Shown here piece by piece: positions 1 through 6,209 of a DNA stretch of 6,209 nucleotides; position 1 is the stretch's first letter; every line of letters starts with the position of its first letter. Both the position numbers and the translations under genes were made by a program. This DNA comes from Leptospiraceae bacterium. Lineage in GTDB: Bacteria > Spirochaetota > Leptospiria > Turneriellales > Turneriellaceae. The stretch is taken from NCBI GenBank assembly GCA_016788945.1, contig JAEUSA010000228.1, positions 1-6,209 on the forward strand, read 5' to 3'. A model generated the notes under the pieces. That model was not told the DNA's origin, made no database searches, and worked only from the letters and a program-made list of their open reading frames with translations.

Positions 1-732
1 TCGGCTGTTGTGCATGCAGCTGCGGTTGAGTACGAGCTCGATAAACCTCTGGATTTGCCGTCGGGATGGCATTTTTTGCGGCGCGACGATGCATACCTGC
101 AGCATCAATGCTCAACAGCAACGGCGGAGCGTATGGCGAAACGTTTTAGCGAATCGAGCGCGGTTTACCGCAAGAGACTATCTATTGCACAGACGCGACT
201 TCCCGTGCAGATGCGGCTTTATGCGAATGCGCCAATTTACCGCAATAAACTGAAATTCTCCCGGCAGCGCGAAGGTCATTTTAACGCGCGGCTGAACATT
301 ATATCAACGCATTGCGGTGTATCAGGCATAATTCTCGATCAGCAAATTCTCCTTCACGTGTTGCAGCAGCAGGCCTTGCGTCCCTGGCAGAAGGTGTTCA
401 TTGCGGAAACGCTTTCCATTGGAGCCAACGGCAGTTCATTTGCCGATGCCGCCCGGGCAAAACCCACGACAATGGAACAGGTCATGCTTTCGAATCACAC
501 TCCCGGCCTTAGTGAGCGCGCGGCTATGGCGAGGCTTGCAGAATTTTTGCGCAAAGCTGGAAAACTGGAAGACTTTGCCCTCGCGCTTGCAACCGAAAGT
601 TTGTCAGATGATACCGGAATTGAACTTTTAGAGCGCCTGATGGGTATGAAAATTAGTGAATTCGCTAAAGATGCTCCGCGCCCGTCACGCAAAGCCGTAC
701 GCAATAACACTTTACGCTCATTCAAAAAATAA
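1..732 (+). CDS. Unrecognised protein, 5'-truncated by the window edge
   Basis: The frame is open from base 1 to the TAA at 730-732 and gives at least 243 residues. The GTG at 10 is an in-frame codon, but nothing upstream is visible to support it as the start, so I treat the gene as cut by the left edge. I do not recognise the family. The product looks soluble: there is no membrane segment or signal peptide in the visible part. The first half is rich in Arg, Gln and Tyr. The second half looks helical, with leucine-patterned stretches around codons from about 480 to 650 (for example LAEFLRKAGKLEDFALALA). The last 20 or so residues form a basic, Pro/Arg/Lys-rich tail ending RSFKK. The stop is 14 bases before the pyrophosphatase-like membrane gene, so the two are probably co-transcribed and may work together. 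That is inferred from spacing only. The long open frame and coherent composition make it very likely a real gene. Confidence 0.8.
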   Translation, partial: SAVVHAAAVEYELDKPLDLPSGWHFLRRDDAYLQHQCSTATAERMAKRFSESSAVYRKRLSIAQTRLPVQMRLYANAPIYRNKLKFSRQREGHFNARLNIISTHCGVSGIILDQQILLHVLQQQALRPWQKVFIAETLSIGANGSSFADAARAKPTTMEQVMLSNHTPGLSERAAMARLAEFLRKAGKLEDFALALATESLSDDTGIELLERLMGMKISEFAKDAPRPSRKAVRNNTLRSFKK

Positions 733-746
733 CAGGTTACACCCCA

Positions 747-2831
747 ATGTACAATGTCCTGATCACCGTGGCTGCGGCAGGGGGCTTGCTGAGCTGTCTG
801 CTCTGCATTCTGCAGATTACCAAACGCCTGCGGTTGCCCGGCGGACAGGAATCTGCGGCGATCACAAAATTTTCCCACGATGGCTACCAAACGTACTTGC
901 GCAAGATACTTGTGTTATCGGCACTGGTATACGCCTGTTGCGCCGGTCTTGCCTATTACCTCGAGTTTGTTCGCCACGGTATCACCGATCATCTGATGCT
1001 CGGCGTCATCAGCGTAGCCTTTCTGCTCATCCTTGGTGTGGCCTGGTTTACGGATATCCTGCACCGGCGCATGGATCGCCGCGTGCAAATGCTACAGAAA
1101 GCCAGCATGAGCCGCTTGTTCAGGCATTTTCTTTACGCCGGCGCGCTGCTTGGCCTCGGTGCGACGCTGATTGCCCTCGGGTATATCGTTTCGACCGAGC
1201 GGTTGCACTCGATTTCAGCTGAACTGCTGCTTTTACCCGCATACGGCGGTGCTCTGGTATTATACTGGCTTCGTTTTAATGTTTCATTGATTGCACGCTC
1301 AAGCGATTACGCATTTGAACTGATGGGCAGGCAAGAAGCAACGTTACCTCTCGTCGGACAAGCAAATCCGTTGTGGCGGTTACGACAAAACCTTGCTTCG
1401 GTGAACCGTTTTTTTTTCTACCATCTCGAGTATCTGATTCTCTGCCTCGTGGTGCTTTTGATCGCCACTCAGGTAGAAGCCCAGACCAAAATTTTTATCG
1501 CGGGAAAATTTTCGATCTCCATACTCGTCTTCGCGATGGGCATAATTTCAGCGATTCCGGCTTTTTTTATTATGCGCGTGCGCGATAAAACATCACCAGA
1601 AACCTTTTTATGGAATATCCGCATCGGTTACATCGCCGCAATCAGTATTCAGGCGGTTATTGCTTATTTCTTTCTGGTCGTGATTGCCCAAATACATATC
1701 AAGTATTTCTGGATAATTTTCCTGGGCTCGCTCACCGCTTTTTTACTCAATGTATATTCCGCCATCTACGTTGCCGAAAACCACAAGACAGCAAGGAGCC
1801 TCATCGCCGCGGCGGCCAGTTCTGTTTCGACTGTGATCCACCGAGGTATTGCCTCGGGCATGCGGGGGGCGGCGATACCTGCGTTGATTATTGCCGCGAT
1901 GATGTCGCTGGTTTATTTGCTTGGAGTAATCGACGAACGCGGGGAAAACCGGTTTGGACATGGGCTGTTTGCGCTGTCTTTGGCGCTGACATCGATGGTG
2001 TCTCTCTTCATCGTGGCGCAGGCAACAGCAGTCATTATGCCGCTGGCCTCAACAACGATAGGACGCATCAAACTTGAAGCGCGGCGCGGCGAAAAGAATG
2101 ATCTGCTTGAAAAATTCCGCAATCTGCGCAGCGTTTCGGTACCTTCTTACGTTCTGCATGGAAAGATCATGTTTTCTGCTCTGGCAATTCTGATTTTTCT
2201 CGTCTATGCACAGATTCTGTCTGATGCAGGAGCCGCGTCTCTATTTAAACATCTGACGCAGACTGCCATGCTGTTGATTGGCGCCATTGCTTCATATTTT
2301 TTGTCGGCAAGAATCAACGAACTTGTGCTCAATCTCGGTCCGCTGCTCGTGCGTGAAACCAGCCGGCAGTTCCGCGAGATTCCCGGACTCACTTCAGCGG
2401 AAGTCGAACCTGATATGCGTGGTCTGTGGCAAATCGCCGTTCGCTATCTTACGCGCAAGGTACTGCCGCTGTTTATCGGTACCATGGCATTACCTGCATT
2501 TTCCTGCCTGTTAGGCGGCACATACGGACTGGCGGGATACCTGATAGGCTTCGGTTTTTTTACATTCCTGAACGGTAACAGCTGGCTGACTTCAGGCGCG
2601 GCATGGTCAAGCGCCCGCCATGCTGCTGAGGCTGACAGCATTGTGACGCGGCACACGGCTCAGCTCGAAGCCCTCGTGCAGGCAGACATCGTCGGAGATT
2701 CAATGCATGAAGCAGCGGCACCGACGTTAACGGGCGCGCTCACAGCAACAATCATCGGATCACTGCTTTTTACTCCGGCTACTCTTGAGCTGCACGAAAA
2801 ATTGCGTGATTTCGTGAAGACGGCGTTTTAG
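747..2831 (+). CDS. Divergent membrane pyrophosphatase (HppA)-like protein lacking most catalytic residues
   Basis: This 694-residue protein has about 16 hydrophobic segments, matching the usual size and topology of membrane-integral pyrophosphatases, which couple PPi hydrolysis to H+ or Na+ export. Homology by eye against the remembered family consensus is continuous. Residues 536-556 carry SRQFREIPGL and then EPDM, where the family has RRQFREIPG and KPDY. Residues 613-628 match NAGGAWDNAKK. Residues 646-662 match GDTVGDPFKDTSGPSLN. Residues 165-230 match the TM5-TM6 block, and 366-380 match SGLAVGMESTALP. Ligand residues are largely changed. The DNVGDNVGD region (about 213-221) has no Asp, GAWDNAKK reads AAWSSARH, and the two central Asp motifs (about 425-440 and 455-475) are gone. 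D187, E191, E197, D647, D651 and E655 remain at expected acidic sites, while Lys positions hold R184, R195 and H654. PPi-driven pumping is therefore unlikely. ATG 747 has only a weak upstream CAGG (733-736), but it places the first membrane helix correctly. No frameshift is seen. Confidence 0.85.
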   Translation: MYNVLITVAAAGGLLSCLLCILQITKRLRLPGGQESAAITKFSHDGYQTYLRKILVLSALVYACCAGLAYYLEFVRHGITDHLMLGVISVAFLLILGVAWFTDILHRRMDRRVQMLQKASMSRLFRHFLYAGALLGLGATLIALGYIVSTERLHSISAELLLLPAYGGALVLYWLRFNVSLIARSSDYAFELMGRQEATLPLVGQANPLWRLRQNLASVNRFFFYHLEYLILCLVVLLIATQVEAQTKIFIAGKFSISILVFAMGIISAIPAFFIMRVRDKTSPETFLWNIRIGYIAAISIQAVIAYFFLVVIAQIHIKYFWIIFLGSLTAFLLNVYSAIYVAENHKTARSLIAAAASSVSTVIHRGIASGMRGAAIPALIIAAMMSLVYLLGVIDERGENRFGHGLFALSLALTSMVSLFIVAQATAVIMPLASTTIGRIKLEARRGEKNDLLEKFRNLRSVSVPSYVLHGKIMFSALAILIFLVYAQILSDAGAASLFKHLTQTAMLLIGAIASYFLSARINELVLNLGPLLVRETSRQFREIPGLTSAEVEPDMRGLWQIAVRYLTRKVLPLFIGTMALPAFSCLLGGTYGLAGYLIGFGFFTFLNGNSWLTSGAAWSSARHAAEADSIVTRHTAQLEALVQADIVGDSMHEAAAPTLTGALTATIIGSLLFTPATLELHEKLRDFVKTAF

Positions 2832-2833
2832 TT

Positions 2834-3493
2834 TCAGCGATCGCTCATAATCTCGGCGTTCGAATGCACATGGTTGCCGGGAGAAACAGACGATGCTTGG
2901 CGGATGATGAACGCTGCAAAATGGTCTGCCGGAGTCGGTTGCACCGAGCTGAGCCCGGGCAGTTTAAAAACCGGTGACAGAGCTTTTGCCGCCGCAGCGG
3001 CGAAACCCTCACCTGCTCGGTGTTCCTTACGATTTCCGATCAGCAACGAAGGGCGGTAAATATGCACTTCGACAAGCCCGATCCGCTGAATCGCTTCTTC
3101 AATTTCACCTTTGACGCGATTGTAAAAGATCAGCGAGCTTTTTGCCGCCCCGTGCGCGGTCACAACATGCAGCGAGCTTGCTTTGATATCACGGGCAATT
3201 TCGGCAAAATTGAGTACGTAGTCAAAATCGACTTTGCGAAAAGCTTCTTGACTGCCGGCTTGTTTAATAGTCGTACCAAGAGTACAAATCGCCACACAGT
3301 TAGACGGCAAAGCCGACTTTTGCGGGCGACCGGAAAAATCATAAGTCAGGTGGGTAAGTCGTTTATCGGAAAAATCCGCAGCGCGGCGGCCGAGGGTAAT
3401 TATTTTCCGTGTACTTTCATTTGCTAACAGTTGGCGAATAATTTCGCTGCCGACAAGACCTGTACCGCCTGCGATCAGATAGTCGGTTGCCAT
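2834..3493 (-). CDS. TIP30/YraR-like atypical short-chain dehydrogenase (NAD(P)-binding)
   Basis: This 219-residue Rossmann-fold protein is probably cytoplasmic. The dinucleotide-binding loop GGTGLVG lies at residues 9-15, directly after the first beta strand. The phrase CTLGTT at 70-75, then KQAGS and FRKVDFDY, and later FYNRVKGEIEEA (123-134) and YRPSLLIGNRKEHRAGE (146-162), are typical of the HTATIP2/TIP30 branch that includes E. coli YraR. Y124 and K128 form the YxxxK pair. The position where relatives usually have VSS reads VTA (111-113), so the usual catalytic Ser is not evident. The substrate is unknown. I chose ATG 3493 over an upstream TTG at 3523 because ATG is stronger and the Rossmann strand starts at once. 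It begins one base after the hydrolase stop (TAATATG), which implies translational coupling and operon membership. There is no clear Shine-Dalgarno sequence. The stop lies two bases from the convergent membrane gene. Confidence 0.85.
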   Translation of the reverse strand: MATDYLIAGGTGLVGSEIIRQLLANESTRKIITLGRRAADFSDKRLTHLTYDFSGRPQKSALPSNCVAICTLGTTIKQAGSQEAFRKVDFDYVLNFAEIARDIKASSLHVVTAHGAAKSSLIFYNRVKGEIEEAIQRIGLVEVHIYRPSLLIGNRKEHRAGEGFAAAAAKALSPVFKLPGLSSVQPTPADHFAAFIIRQASSVSPGNHVHSNAEIMSDR

Positions 3494-3494
3494 A

Positions 3495-4343
3495 TTACGA
3501 ATGTGCGTTGATCCAAGCGACAACGTCGCTCAATACCTGACGTCTGTCAGCAAGCGGTTCATTCATGGTTTCATGATAGAAACCCGGATATAGTTTCAGA
3601 GTTTTATCTTGCGAACTGAGAGCTTTATAGAACGCTTTGCTGCCCTCTGCCTGCGCGATGCCATCTGCGTCACCGTGTATAACGAGAACCGGTAGTGTTA
3701 TGCGACTCGCCTGTTCGAGAAGGTACTCACCGGTAGCAAACAGGTCGACCCCCATTTTGAGCGAAATTTTCCCGTGCACGAGCGGGTCATTGACATAGGC
3801 CTGAACAACGTTGTCGTCGCGCGAAATCAGTTTCACATCCAGCCCCGCAGGTACCGTCATCGCCGGTGCAAATTCTGCAAGCAATGTACCCACCGTCTTC
3901 TTGATTCCCTGAACGGTATCGACAACGGGTTTAAACGCGCCGCTCGAGACAATTAATCCCCTGAGTTCTTTTGCTATTTCAGGCTTAAGCGCAGTCAGGG
4001 TGGCAATCAGCCCGCCCATCGAATGACCGAGCAAAATGAGCGGCCGATCGGGATTTTCACTGCGAGCCTTTTTGACAAGAACCGCCAGATCTGACGAATA
4101 TTGATTAAAATCATCGATATGCCCGCGACGACCGGGGGTCTTGCCATGACCGCGGGCATCGAGAGCATAAACCATGGTGCCTTCATTCTCGAGTGCCGAT
4201 AGTAGATTTTGGTAACGACCAGAGTGTTCACCGAAGCCATGCTGAATAACCAGCACCTTTTTGATGGTTTCCGGTCGCCATGTCTGAACGTAAAAGTCAA
4301 AATTGTCAGCCGGATTTCTGACCGTCATCGAATCACGCCGCAT
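3495..4343 (-). CDS. Alpha/beta hydrolase, monoacylglycerol lipase / lysophospholipase type
   Basis: This 282-residue serine hydrolase of the Hydrolase_4 (monoacylglycerol lipase/PldB-like) group likely cleaves an acyl ester such as monoacylglycerol or lysophospholipid. The exact substrate is not readable. With the start at 4343, the oxyanion region HGFGEHSGRY is at 35-44 and the nucleophile elbow GHSMGG has Ser108. The acid is in HGDADG (D227), and the general base His257 sits in YPGFYHETMNE, a phrase typical of this family. The segment 139-205 between core strands is the expected cap or lid. Length is normal and all triad residues are present, so it should be active. No signal peptide is evident, so it is probably cytoplasmic or membrane-associated. 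The start is uncertain: a TTG at 4376 and ATGs at 4343 and 4328 are all possible and none has a clear Shine-Dalgarno. I took 4343 because it is ATG and leaves a normal N-terminus before the first strand. It lies 40 bases after the small membrane gene and one base before the dehydrogenase start. Confidence 0.9.
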   Translation of the reverse strand: MRRDSMTVRNPADNFDFYVQTWRPETIKKVLVIQHGFGEHSGRYQNLLSALENEGTMVYALDARGHGKTPGRRGHIDDFNQYSSDLAVLVKKARSENPDRPLILLGHSMGGLIATLTALKPEIAKELRGLIVSSGAFKPVVDTVQGIKKTVGTLLAEFAPAMTVPAGLDVKLISRDDNVVQAYVNDPLVHGKISLKMGVDLFATGEYLLEQASRITLPVLVIHGDADGIAQAEGSKAFYKALSSQDKTLKLYPGFYHETMNEPLADRRQVLSDVVAWINAHS

Positions 4344-4383
4344 GGGCCATTGGATGACTTTGCAACGGGCGGGCAAACGCTAT

Positions 4384-4779
4384 TCAGCGAAGAATTTTCC
4401 CCGAAAAAACCTTGGGCAAGTCGTCGAACCAAATCCAGCGGTTAAACCACAGACGGTAATATACGAAGAATGCGCAAATATACAGAAGTAGAATAATCAG
4501 CATTACGGCGGTCTTACGGTATTTGAACGTCTTGCCGAGATCAACGACGTACGCCAGCACTGCCTTAGTCATTTGCTCGATATAGGCAAGTAAGAAATAA
4601 AACAACGCGACGACGAGTAACATGCCGAGAATCGTCACAAACGGAGGAGTAATATATTTCTGCAGCCCGATAATCTGCAGGTTTACCGTCTGCACCACAA
4701 GATCGATGACCAACAGAGCGAGCACCCTGAATGCAACGCGTATTACCCGCACCTGCCACGATTGTTTTTCGCCGCTCAT
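4384..4779 (-). CDS. Small membrane protein, three predicted helices, unknown function
   Basis: I do not recognise this 131-residue protein. It has three hydrophobic segments at about 13-31 (RVIRVAFRVLALLVIDLVV), 47-67 (FVTILGMLLVVALFYFLLAY) and 90-109. A short basic stretch (KTFKYRK) precedes the third. The tail is aromatic and Trp-rich (RLWFNRWIWFDDLP, 109-122) and may lie at the membrane surface. The N-terminus is short and charged. An ATG at 4815 would add 12 residues (MVVKSRQNKKQT) and overlap the preceding gene by 40 bases. I prefer ATG 4779 because it overlaps that gene's TGA as ATGA, a common arrangement for coupled translation, and a purine-rich AAGAAG lies just upstream. The context suggests an inner-membrane partner of the charged protein encoded before it or of the lipase-like hydrolase after it. 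That is inference only. Confidence 0.75.
   Translation of the reverse strand: MSGEKQSWQVRVIRVAFRVLALLVIDLVVQTVNLQIIGLQKYITPPFVTILGMLLVVALFYFLLAYIEQMTKAVLAYVVDLGKTFKYRKTAVMLIILLLYICAFFVYYRLWFNRWIWFDDLPKVFSGKILR
4776..4779 (-). promoter_or_regulatory. ATGA stop/start overlap (translational coupling)
   Basis: On the minus strand the TGA of the large charged protein (4778-4776) shares bases with the ATG of the small membrane protein (4779-4777). A purine-rich AAGAAG about 5-10 bases upstream could serve as a weak ribosome binding site. Such overlaps usually indicate reinitiation by terminating ribosomes and linked output of the two proteins. The call depends on 4779, not 4815, being the true start. 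Confidence 0.55.
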
Positions 4780-6209
4780 TGTTTGCTTCTTGTTTTGTCT
4801 GCTCTTGACGACCATAACAGGCGATTTTCCCGTTCGGTCTTCTTCTGCATCAAACGATTAAGATTCTGCGCAATCGCTATGTCAATACGCTGTCCTTCAG
4901 GCGTATTCAGCGCTCGGAACTTTGCCATCGGCTCTTTCATCGCTTTGTGTAATTCTTCAGCCACAAAATCTCCCGACGAACTCAGCGAATCGATCGTGCG
5001 CCAAATATCGACCGCTCTTTTGGCCTGCCCCCACGATGACGGGTCGCTGCGATCTATGCTTTCCCAAAAAATACGCCCCTTCGCAAAGGTCGCATCTTTT
5101 GTGCGGTAACCGCCCGGTGTATTCTCCATCAGATAATCGAGGATCTCACTGCGTTTCAGATAATAATGCTGCAGTGCGGCGCGCTCGTTGCGGATACCCT
5201 TTTTTTCTGCCAGCGGAATATATCGCTTCACAACTTTATCGAGTGTCTGCACGCGTATATTCTCACGTTCTTTGGGCGAAAGGCCTGCAATATGTCTTTT
5301 CACTTCAAAGAGAAGCTTGAGCGCACGGCCCTGAATTTCATAAATATTTTCGATCGCAAACAATATTTCCGTCGCATATTTTGTGCCCTTTTTCTTCGAA
5401 GCAACATCAAGGGCCTTGCGCAAGAACTCTTCTTTGTTGAGAGCCTCATGAAAATAATCAATCGCAAGATACGTCATGTCCGGATGAAATGAAGATGCGA
5501 CACGTTGCAGGTTTTCGTAGTAGAGATCTCTTATGGCACGCGGTAAATCTCCCTCGTTGGGATCATAATTGCCGTAGTCTTGCAAAAACCGATCGAGTTG
5601 TTTTTCTTTGGGCTCGGCCAATGTTTCGTCGAAATATCTACGGCGCGCTGCATCGTCGAATGCCAGACGGCCGGCGCTGCCCTGTTGCGGGCGATCGAGT
5701 TTGACTTTCGTGCGTCGCTTATGCGGAATCGCCTTGCCTTCACGCCACAGCCGGTAGTTTTCAATCACCTCGTTGCGTTCTTCCATTTGTTCGAGTTGCT
5801 GGGGTGCTTCTTTAATCTCTTCGCGAAAAGGTTTTTCAATGGTATTTAAAGTGGGAAATATATCTTTCGCAATGATATTGCGGTAGTCGCGTTTGCGTTT
5901 GCGGTACTCCTCTGGGACGCTCTGGTTGACAGAAGCGCCGTCGTCCTTGGAGCCAAAATTCTCGCTGAGCTTTTCACCTTCTTCGGTGCGGTCGAGTTGC
6001 TCTTTCCATTTACCGCCGGGAATGCCGTATTGTTCGGCAAAATCGCCTTCACCCGGTTTGCCTGATTCGGCCATTGGCCCCTGCTGATAACCACCACCAT
6101 CGTCGTTCTTTTTTTCTTCACCCTGCTCACCCGGTGAGCGCGGAGAGGGGACAACCTGCGCCATCAGTTGAATCATCGGCTGGTTACAGATTTCGATCTC
6201 TTTTGCCGT
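4776..6209 (-). CDS. Large charged protein of unknown function, 5'-truncated by the window edge
   Basis: The frame is open from the TGA at 4776-4778 up to the right window edge, giving at least 477 residues. The first ATG inside the window is at 6176, but eleven further sense codons (TAKEIEICNQP) precede it, so the true start probably lies outside. I do not recognise the family. Counting from that Met, residues about 10-85 are low-complexity and rich in Gly, Glu, Asp, Pro and Lys (GEQGEEKKNDDGGGYQQG), which suggests a disordered linker. From about 87 on, the protein is rich in Glu, Lys, Arg and Tyr and looks almost wholly helical, with segments such as KRKRDYRNIIAKDIFPTLN, LYYENLQRVASSFHPDM and ATEILFAIENIYEIQGRALK. 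No membrane segment is visible, and no enzyme motif is recognisable. The linker suggests that an additional domain may lie upstream, outside the window. It is the first visible gene of the minus-strand block and is coupled to the small membrane protein by the ATGA overlap. Confidence 0.8.
   Translation of the reverse strand, partial: TAKEIEICNQPMIQLMAQVVPSPRSPGEQGEEKKNDDGGGYQQGPMAESGKPGEGDFAEQYGIPGGKWKEQLDRTEEGEKLSENFGSKDDGASVNQSVPEEYRKRKRDYRNIIAKDIFPTLNTIEKPFREEIKEAPQQLEQMEERNEVIENYRLWREGKAIPHKRRTKVKLDRPQQGSAGRLAFDDAARRRYFDETLAEPKEKQLDRFLQDYGNYDPNEGDLPRAIRDLYYENLQRVASSFHPDMTYLAIDYFHEALNKEEFLRKALDVASKKKGTKYATEILFAIENIYEIQGRALKLLFEVKRHIAGLSPKERENIRVQTLDKVVKRYIPLAEKKGIRNERAALQHYYLKRSEILDYLMENTPGGYRTKDATFAKGRIFWESIDRSDPSSWGQAKRAVDIWRTIDSLSSSGDFVAEELHKAMKEPMAKFRALNTPEGQRIDIAIAQNLNRLMQKKTERENRLLWSSRADKTRSKQ

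Noticed and set aside
495..890. 131-codon minus-strand open frame across the junction of the first two genes
   Set aside because: It is antisense to two coherent coding regions, and its translation looks like a complement artefact.
656..1222. 188-codon plus-strand open frame overlapping the start of the membrane gene
   Set aside because: It is a shadow in another frame. The overlapping frame shows clear family homology and membrane segments, while this one has a Cys/His/Arg-rich translation without structure.
2793..2816. Inverted repeat CACGAAA / TTTCGTG followed by a T-containing stretch (2825-2834), as a possible terminator
   Set aside because: The stem is only 7 bp and A/T-rich with a 10-base loop, the T stretch is interrupted and 9 bases away, and the whole lies inside the membrane protein's last codons.
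747..2831. Calling the membrane gene an active hppA or a pseudogene
   Set aside because: Too many ligand residues are replaced for a confident active pyrophosphatase. The frame is intact over 694 codons with all helices preserved, which argues against a pseudogene.
3494..3523. TTG start at 3523 for the dehydrogenase
   Set aside because: It adds ten residues with no family counterpart before the first beta strand and overlaps the hydrolase, and ATG 3493 fits the fold better.
5846..6154. 102-codon minus-strand open frame in a second frame of the right-edge gene
   Set aside because: The translation is rich in Arg, Thr and Ala and lacks structure. The overlapping frame is open for 477 codons to the window edge.

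Overview
The window is about half G+C, gene-dense and bacterial. It holds two convergent gene blocks with no gene-free stretch longer than about 60 bases. No RNA gene, mobile element, CRISPR array or long repeat was seen. The taxon cannot be fixed from sequence alone. The style (unrecognised lineage-specific proteins beside a lysophospholipase-like hydrolase, moderate G+C) would fit an environmental Gram-negative or a spirochaete of the Leptospirales, but this is a weak guess.

Left block, plus strand (1-2831). A 5'-truncated gene of unknown function (1-732) is followed after 14 bases by a 694-residue polytopic membrane protein (747-2831). The second gene is the most notable item in the window. 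Over its whole length it lines up, largely without gaps, with the membrane-integral pyrophosphatases (H+/Na+-translocating PPase, HppA family). It has about 16 hydrophobic segments, the family phrase SRQFREIPG, and the VGD motif near the C-terminus. Most residues that bind pyrophosphate and Mg2+ are replaced: the DNVGDNVGD segment, the two central Asp motifs and the GAWDNAKK motif have lost their acidic residues. The reading frame is intact. The gene therefore looks like a divergent, probably non-pyrophosphatase paralogue (a pseudoenzyme or a repurposed membrane scaffold), not a decaying pseudogene.

Right block, minus strand (6209 down to 2834). Four genes are packed head to tail, probably as one operon read right to left. 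First is a large charged protein of unknown function that runs off the right edge. Second is a small protein with three membrane segments whose preferred start overlaps the preceding stop as ATGA. Third is an alpha/beta hydrolase of the monoacylglycerol lipase/lysophospholipase type. Fourth is a TIP30/YraR-like atypical short-chain dehydrogenase whose ATG lies one base after the hydrolase stop. The last two suggest lipid or membrane-related chemistry, but no pathway can be named.

The two blocks meet tail to tail, with only two bases between the stop codons at 2829-2836.
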